64,000 bases of DNA from Chitinophagaceae bacterium (lineage in GTDB: Bacteria > Bacteroidota > Bacteroidia > Chitinophagales > Chitinophagaceae), in the NCBI GenBank assembly GCA_028288585.1, contig JAQBNL010000084.1, positions 1-64,000 of the forward strand, read 5' to 3'. Position 1 is the first letter of the stretch, and every line of letters starts with the position of its first letter. The notes below the pieces were generated by a model. That model made no database searches, was not told the DNA's origin, and worked only from the letters and a program-made list of their open reading frames with translations. Positions 58,975 through 64,000 of this stretch are shown here, piece by piece. The position numbers were made by a program, and so were the translations under genes.

Positions 58975-61344
58975 ATGGAGATAGTTGATACCACTAAAGC
59001 TTCACTGGAAAAATTATCATTTGATAAGTTCCGGGAAGAAGTGCTGAAGGATTATAAAGTGGTTTGTGAGAGCCGTGAAGCCAGCCTGCTGGGCAGGAAG
59101 GAGGTGTTAACCGGTAAGGCAAAATTTGGCATTTTTGGCGATGGAAAAGAAGTTGCGCAGGCAGCAATGGCAAAATTTTTTAAGCCCGGCGATTTTCGGG
59201 CTGGTTATTACCGCGACCAGACATTTATGTTTGCCTCCGGGCTCTCCACTATCGAGCAATTCTTTTCGCAATTATATTCTGATCCTGATGTAAACCATGA
59301 TCCCTTTAGTGCAGGCCGCCAAATGAATTCACACTTTGCCACTAAGTTTGTTGATGATGAAGGGGAGTGGCTCGACCTGGCGAACAAAAAAAATGTATCG
59401 GCTGATATTGCACCTACTGCGGGGCAAATGCCAAGAGCATTGGGACTGGCTTTTGCATCAAAATTATTCAGGAACGAAAAAACTTTCAGGGAGTTTAAAA
59501 ATTTAAGTGATAATGGAAATGAGATTTGTTTTTGCACCATTGGTGATGCCTCCACTTCTGAAGGGCACTTTTGGGAAACAATAAATGCAGCGGGAGTGCT
59601 CCAGGTGCCGTTGGCTGTTTTTGTATGGGATGATGGCTATGGCATTTCTGTTCCTAAAAAATATCAAACCACAAAAGAATCTATTTCAAAAGCTTTAAAA
59701 GGCTTTCAAAAAGAAGAAAATACCAATGGCATAAATATTTACAAGCTAAAAGGATGGGATTATGCAGGTATGTGCGAAGTGCTGGAAAGTGCGATTAAAG
59801 AAATGCGCCAAACCCATATTCCTGCATTGTTTCATGTAGAGGAGATAACGCAGCCCCAGGGGCATTCAACTTCCGGCAGCCATGAGCGGTATAAAGAGCA
59901 GGAGCGTTTGGAGTGGGAGAAAAAGTGGGATTGCATAAAACAAATGAAAGAATGGATACTTGCCAATGCTCTTGCTGAAGAAAGTGAATTAGAGGATATA
60001 GAAATTGAAGCAAAAAGATTTGTAAGAGAAAGTAAAAAAAATGCATGGGAAAAATATATTGCTCCCATTAAGGAACAGGTTGTTAAAACAATTGAGTTGA
60101 TAAATGCTTCCGGCGCCAAAAATGCTGAACTTAAAAAGGTGGTTGATGAGTTATCAACTAACAGGGAACCGCAAAGAAGGGATGTGATGAAAACATTGGC
60201 AACTGCTATTGAACTCACTGCTGACAGCTCACAACTCAAAGCTTATTATTCACAACTCACCATTGAAAACGCACAACTCTTCAATAGCCATCTTTACAAC
60301 GAAGGAGCAAAATCAGCCGTAAAAATTACAGAGATAAAACCTTATTATAAAAATGATGCACCCACGGTAAATGGATATGAAGTGCTCAATAAATATTTTG
60401 ATGAGCTGTTTGCTGCCAATAAAAAAGTAATTGCCTTTGGCGAAGATCTTGGTTTTATCGGCGACGTTAACCAGGGCTTCAGCGGGTTGCAGAGGAAATA
60501 TGGCGACAAGAGAATTTTTGATACAGGAATAAGAGAGCTTACCATTATGGGGCAGGGGATAGGACTGGCTTTACGGGGATTGCGCCCTATTGCAGAAATA
60601 CAATATGTTGATTATTTATTGTACGCTTTACAACCATTGAGCGATGATGTTGCCACCACTCATTTCAGAACAAAGGGCCAGCAAAGTGTGCCGCTTATTG
60701 TTCGCACAAGAGGGCACCGGCTCGAAGGTATTTGGCACAGCGGCTCACCCATGGGGATGGCAATAAATGCATTGCGTGGAATGTATGTTTGTGTGCCGCG
60801 TAACATGGTGCAGGCCGTTGGTATGTACAATACTTTATTACAGGGAAATGATCCTGCAATAATTATTGAATGCCTTAATGGCTATCGCTTAAAAGAAAAG
60901 CTCCCGTCTAATTTAATTGCCTATACAGTGCCTTTGGGTGTGCCTGAAATTATAAGAGAAGGAACAGATATTACGATGGTTACTTATGGTTCCACTGCAA
61001 GAATTATTCAGGAGGCAGCAGAAAGTTTAGAGCGGTTAAGGATCAGTTGCGAAATTATTGACGTACAAACTTTATTGCCTTTTGATATTCATCACAAAAT
61101 TCTTGAGTCATTAAAGAAAACAAACCGCATTGTATTTATTGATGAAGATGTACCGGGCGGCGCTGCAGCATATATGTTTAATAAAGTAATGGAAGAGCAG
61201 GGCGGTTATAAATATCTTGATGTATCTCCAAGAACAATAACGGCACAGGCTCACCGGCCTTCTTATGGTACCGATGGCGATTATTTCAGCAAACCCAATG
61301 TAGAAGATATTGTGAGAGTTGCAAAAGAAATGATGGCAGAGTAG
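58975..61344 (+). CDS. Fused E1 alpha/beta 2-oxoacid dehydrogenase (second copy)
   Basis: 789 aa. Alpha part (1-~400): GDASTSEGHFWETINAAGV with the second ThDP motif written as WDDGYGISVP where the 688-aa paralogue has DNNWGISV. Beta part from ~455 (KVIAFGEDLGFIGDVNQGF, EIQYVDYLLYALQPLSDDVA, PAIIIECLNGYRLKEKLP). The linker (~405-445) contains three SQL/AQL units spaced seven residues apart. Substrate likely pyruvate, branched-chain or both; not decided. No E2 or E3 adjoins. Confidence 0.87.
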   Translation: MEIVDTTKASLEKLSFDKFREEVLKDYKVVCESREASLLGRKEVLTGKAKFGIFGDGKEVAQAAMAKFFKPGDFRAGYYRDQTFMFASGLSTIEQFFSQLYSDPDVNHDPFSAGRQMNSHFATKFVDDEGEWLDLANKKNVSADIAPTAGQMPRALGLAFASKLFRNEKTFREFKNLSDNGNEICFCTIGDASTSEGHFWETINAAGVLQVPLAVFVWDDGYGISVPKKYQTTKESISKALKGFQKEENTNGINIYKLKGWDYAGMCEVLESAIKEMRQTHIPALFHVEEITQPQGHSTSGSHERYKEQERLEWEKKWDCIKQMKEWILANALAEESELEDIEIEAKRFVRESKKNAWEKYIAPIKEQVVKTIELINASGAKNAELKKVVDELSTNREPQRRDVMKTLATAIELTADSSQLKAYYSQLTIENAQLFNSHLYNEGAKSAVKITEIKPYYKNDAPTVNGYEVLNKYFDELFAANKKVIAFGEDLGFIGDVNQGFSGLQRKYGDKRIFDTGIRELTIMGQGIGLALRGLRPIAEIQYVDYLLYALQPLSDDVATTHFRTKGQQSVPLIVRTRGHRLEGIWHSGSPMGMAINALRGMYVCVPRNMVQAVGMYNTLLQGNDPAIIIECLNGYRLKEKLPSNLIAYTVPLGVPEIIREGTDITMVTYGSTARIIQEAAESLERLRISCEIIDVQTLLPFDIHHKILESLKKTNRIVFIDEDVPGGAAAYMFNKVMEEQGGYKYLDVSPRTITAQAHRPSYGTDGDYFSKPNVEDIVRVAKEMMAE

Positions 61345-61406
61345 GCCCCTCTAATCCTGAAGCTTCTGGACTTGCTTATTACTTCAAGAAAATTTATTTA
61401 AAACGA

Positions 61407-62198
61407 ATGAATCTTACACTTTATCAAATCGACGCATTCACTAACGATCTTTTTAAAGGGAATCCTGCAGCGGTTGTTCCTTTGGATTATTGGATAGATG
61501 AAGAGCTTATGCAGCATATCGCAATGGAAAATAATCTTGCAGAAACAGCATTTATTTGCCCGGGTATGACGGAAGAAGTAGATTTTGATATCCGCTGGTT
61601 TACTCCTGTTTCTGAAATAGATCTTTGTGGTCATGCTACATTAGCTTCTGCTTATGTACTGTTTAATATCATGAATTTTCATAAAGAAGAAATTATCTTG
61701 AGTTGTAAAAGCGGTATTTTAAAAGTGAAAAAAGATGGCGATGTTATCTGGATGGACTTTCCATCATGGAAGCCCGAAAGGTTTAATGATTATCCTTCTG
61801 AATTACAGGAGGCGTTGGGCGGTGTTGAAATCGTTGGCGTTTATAAACACAGGGACCTGTTAGTTGAATTGATGAATGAAGATGCTGTAAAAAAATGTAT
61901 TCCTGATTTTGGGTTAATAAATAAAACGGGTTATAAAATTATTATTACTGCTCCCGGAAAAGAAGTGGATTTTGTTTCGAGATTTTTTGCGCCAACGGTG
62001 GGTGTTAATGAAGACCCGGTTACAGGTTCTGCTCATTCGCAACTCATTCCTTTCTGGTCAGATAAACTGGGGAAACAAAAATTATCTGCTCATCAATTAT
62101 CTCAACGCGGTGGCCTACTTAGGTGTGAGCAAAATGGAGACAGGGTAATGATGGGGGGCAATTGTGTTTTTTATATGAAAGGAGAAATAACAATTTAA
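61407..62198 (+). CDS. PhzF-family isomerase/epimerase-like protein
   Basis: 263 aa. DAFTNDLFKGNPAAVVPLD, ENNLAETAFIC with the catalytic Glu45-type residue, FTPVSEIDLCGHATLASAYV and EDPVTGSAHSQLIPFW are the family motifs; the fold is a diaminopimelate epimerase-like tandem barrel. The substrate of stand-alone PhzF proteins is usually unknown; no phenazine genes are near. Confidence 0.9.
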   Translation: MNLTLYQIDAFTNDLFKGNPAAVVPLDYWIDEELMQHIAMENNLAETAFICPGMTEEVDFDIRWFTPVSEIDLCGHATLASAYVLFNIMNFHKEEIILSCKSGILKVKKDGDVIWMDFPSWKPERFNDYPSELQEALGGVEIVGVYKHRDLLVELMNEDAVKKCIPDFGLINKTGYKIIITAPGKEVDFVSRFFAPTVGVNEDPVTGSAHSQLIPFWSDKLGKQKLSAHQLSQRGGLLRCEQNGDRVMMGGNCVFYMKGEITI

Positions 62199-62202
62199 CA
62201 AA

Positions 62203-62235
62203 AGGCGATAAGCGATAAGCAGGTAATAAGTAAGA
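62203..62235. repeat. AT-rich tandem word repeat (GCGATAAGC / AATAAGTAAG)
   Basis: GCGATAAGCGATAAGC followed by AGGTAATAAGTAAG; similar to 5702-5728. Directly after the PhzF-like gene. Confidence 0.45.
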
Positions 62236-62274
62236 ACATAAAGCCGCTGTAATTTTGCCTATTATAATATTAAT

Positions 62275-62565
62275 ATGCTTACATCTTCTGAAAAAAAATT
62301 TATAAGAGACTGGGAAATTCAAAAAGAAGGCCCTAAATGGAAATATTACCTGCAATACATTGTTGCCTGGAGCACTGTTTTATTTCTCTCACTTTTCTTT
62401 TTACTAAAACTTATAATGGCTGACAGGAGTATGGGCGGCTGGACAAGCTTTTACATTGTTGCTCCATTGTCTGTTGTATTGGCTGCATTGATAACACATC
62501 TGGTTTATAAAACCAATGAAAAAAAATTGCAACGAATTTCACAAAAGGAAGAACATCTGAATTAA
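62275..62565 (+). CDS. Small hypothetical membrane protein
   Basis: 96 aa: a charged N-terminus, two membrane helices (YIVAWSTVLFLSLFFLLKLI, FYIVAPLSVVLAALITHLVY) and a Lys-rich C-terminus. No family recognised. A standalone gene between a repeat and the inverted repeat that flanks ypdA. Confidence 0.6.
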   Translation: MLTSSEKKFIRDWEIQKEGPKWKYYLQYIVAWSTVLFLSLFFLLKLIMADRSMGGWTSFYIVAPLSVVLAALITHLVYKTNEKKLQRISQKEEHLN

Positions 62566-62566
62566 T

Positions 62567-62664
62567 TGCCTGAACCAAGATTTGGGAAGATGTATAATCC
62601 CAATAATCTTTTAATCCCCGCCTGAATGGCTCAGTCGGGCAGGCCATAAATCATGGTTCAGACA
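62567..62664. repeat. Inverted repeat TGCCTGAACCAAGATTT / AAATCATGGTTCAGACA
   Basis: 17-bp arms with two mismatches (62567-62583 and 62648-62664), the third member of the CTGAACC family. The interior holds AATCTTTTAATCCCCGCCTGAATGGC. The right arm overlaps the last four codons of the ypdA-like gene, so the repeat supplied part of that C-terminus. Confidence 0.7.
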
Positions 62665-63631
62665 ATTTCTTTTTTATATCCTCAATAATTCTTTCAGCAT
62701 GCTCTCTTGAATTTTCAATGAACAGCCTGTGTGTGTTCATACCGCCACAGATAACGCCGGCCAGGTAGATGCCTTTTACATTGGTCTCATACGTTTCATC
62801 ACTATAAGTTGGTTTACAAACAGCATCATCCGAAAGGTCAATTCCCAACTTTCGTAAAAAAGAAAGATTAGGCTGATAGCCCGTCATCGCAAGCACCCAG
62901 TCATTTTCAACAGTAATCAAACCTTCGGGAGTGTTTATATCAACTTCGCTTTCTCTTATCTCTGCAACAGTTGAATTAAAATATGCTTTTATGGAACCTT
63001 CCTTAATCCTGTTCTCAATATCAGGCTTCACCCAGTATTTTACACGGTCACTTATTTTATCATTTCGTATCACCATCGTAACCCCGGCACCTTTTCTCCA
63101 TGTTTCCAAAGCTGCATCTACAGCGGAGTTGGCAGCCCCAACAACCAGCACCTTTTGGAAAGCATAAAAATGCGGATCATTATAATAATGTTTTACTTTC
63201 TTTAGTTCTTCGCCTTTTACATTTAGTAAATAAGGAATATCATAAAAGCCTGTACAGACAATTATATTTTTTGCAATGTATTGTTGCTTTGTAGTTGTAA
63301 CTGCAAAATGCTTATTAGCATTTTTTACATCAATCACTTCTTCAAATAACTTAACATTAAGTCCGCCGGAAATTGCAACTCTCCTGTAATATTCAAGCCC
63401 TTCATTTCTTGTAGGCTTTGCATTGTTACTGACAAAGGGAATGCCTCCAATCTCCAATCTTTCGCTTGTGCTGAAGAACGTCATGTTAACCGGGTAGTTG
63501 TATAAAGAATTTACCAGCGTTCCTTTTTCAATTATTAAATAATTAAGTCCTGCTTTCCTTGCTTCCAGTCCGCATGCAAGGCCAATGGGGCCTCCGCCGA
63601 TGATAATGATGTCATACAATTGTTCACTCAT
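62651..63631 (-). CDS. ypdA: YpdA-family NAD(P)H-dependent FAD oxidoreductase (putative bacillithiol disulfide reductase)
   Basis: 326 aa. FAD-binding Rossmann motif IIIIGGGPIGLACGLEARKA near the N-terminus; second nucleotide site VVGAANSAVDAALETWRKGA; PVNMTFFSTSERLEIGGIPF and LAGVICGGMNTHRLFIENSR near the ends fit YpdA. Lacks the CxxC of thioredoxin reductases in the expected place. YpdA reduces bacillithiol disulfide in Firmicutes; use of bacillithiol by this organism is inferred. Well separated from its neighbours. Confidence 0.85.
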   Translation of the reverse strand: MSEQLYDIIIIGGGPIGLACGLEARKAGLNYLIIEKGTLVNSLYNYPVNMTFFSTSERLEIGGIPFVSNNAKPTRNEGLEYYRRVAISGGLNVKLFEEVIDVKNANKHFAVTTTKQQYIAKNIIVCTGFYDIPYLLNVKGEELKKVKHYYNDPHFYAFQKVLVVGAANSAVDAALETWRKGAGVTMVIRNDKISDRVKYWVKPDIENRIKEGSIKAYFNSTVAEIRESEVDINTPEGLITVENDWVLAMTGYQPNLSFLRKLGIDLSDDAVCKPTYSDETYETNVKGIYLAGVICGGMNTHRLFIENSREHAERIIEDIKKKLSEP

Positions 63632-63871
63632 TCAGTGAAGATATTTATATTTTTTTTTTGTGAAGTAAGCAATAGACATAGTAAATGAAGCGCTCAGGTT
63701 TTAACTCCATCTTTAAAAACCGGGAAATACTCATTGTAAAGGATTACACAATGTGTGAATGATGTAACTTATTTATTTAATCTTGTAACACTCTCACCAA
63801 TTTGTCAAGATACTTTTGTGTGATAATTCCCCTTAAACTCAAATCAGGAATTCCTTTTTTAAAATCCACTT

Positions 63872-64000
63872 ATGAAAAACAAATTTTCCCCTACAGGAAA
63901 TATTCCTGTGCAAGCATATTGCAACTATTCAAAAATTTTCAACAACAAATGGTTTATATTTTTACTGATGGTAATTTTTGCTACCGGATGTAAAAAAGAT
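63872..64000 (+). CDS. Lipoprotein, 5' part only (cut by window end)
   Basis: 43 codons are visible, starting MKNKFSPTGNIPVQAYCNYS and with a hydrophobic stretch WFIFLLMVIFATGCKKD containing a lipobox (ATGC). Long N-terminal leader before the lipobox. The mature part is not in the window and cannot be named. A TACTTTTG word at 63811-63818 is a possible -7 box; the 240-base gap upstream shows nothing else. Confidence 0.55.
   Translation, partial: MKNKFSPTGNIPVQAYCNYSKIFNNKWFIFLLMVIFATGCKKD

Overview
This window is chromosomal DNA of a member of the Bacteroidota, most likely the Chitinophagaceae or close relatives. The assignment rests on protein content: a T9SS-sorted subtilase, a fused E1 alpha/beta 2-oxoacid dehydrogenase architecture, DUF1573 proteins, a three-gene transhydrogenase and a YpdA-type reductase. 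It also rests on the TAnnTTTG-type promoter elements, the general lack of Shine-Dalgarno sequences, and many short intergenic repeat families typical of this phylum. No taxonomic marker such as 16S rRNA is present, so the family-level call is an inference.

Layout. 1-7.4 kb holds housekeeping genes: Mrp iron-sulfur carrier, ribD, a Nif3-like protein, a C4 zinc-ribbon coiled-coil protein and recN. 7.4-10.7 kb holds fabI, small hypothetical proteins and repeats. 10.7-19.4 kb holds a fused E1 dehydrogenase, a LOG-family protein, a CHAD protein, a probable extracytoplasmic methionine-sulfoxide repair cluster (Mo-cofactor oxidoreductase, membrane cytochrome b, MsrB), lpxB, surE and membrane proteins. 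19.8-33.75 kb is an AT-rich accessory element ending in a tRNA-Met gene. It carries a large serine recombinase that reads into the tRNA, HTH regulators, a polymerase-like protein, a TIR/deoxyribosyltransferase-like protein and a compact three-gene operon. That operon (HNH protein, 946-aa helical protein, PD-(D/E)xK-like protein) looks like an unrecognised defence system.

33.8-42 kb returns to core genes: an aminotransferase, a response regulator, icd, a glycine-rich RRM protein, the rpsF-rpsR-rplI operon, an M14-type peptidase and rpsT. 42-47.4 kb is sucA-sucB plus an RsmB-like methyltransferase. 47.4-52.5 kb carries the subtilase, a lipoprotein, mnmA and an M23 lipoprotein. 52.6-57.8 kb carries thyA-folA-methyltransferase and the NAD(P) transhydrogenase genes. 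57.8-64 kb carries two DUF1573 proteins, a second fused E1, a PhzF-like protein, YpdA and the start of a lipoprotein cut by the window end.

How genes fit together. icd, sucAB and two fused E1s feed acyl-CoA and NAD(P)H metabolism, and the transhydrogenase balances the NADH and NADPH pools. thyA and folA form the classical dTMP/folate pair. The accessory element has the usual division of labour: integration (recombinase), regulation (XRE and MerR-like HTH, each beside inverted repeats that look like operators), possible replication (polymerase-like) and cargo.

Limits. Everything here was read by eye. No homology search, structure prediction or composition statistic was run, and product names rest on motif recognition.
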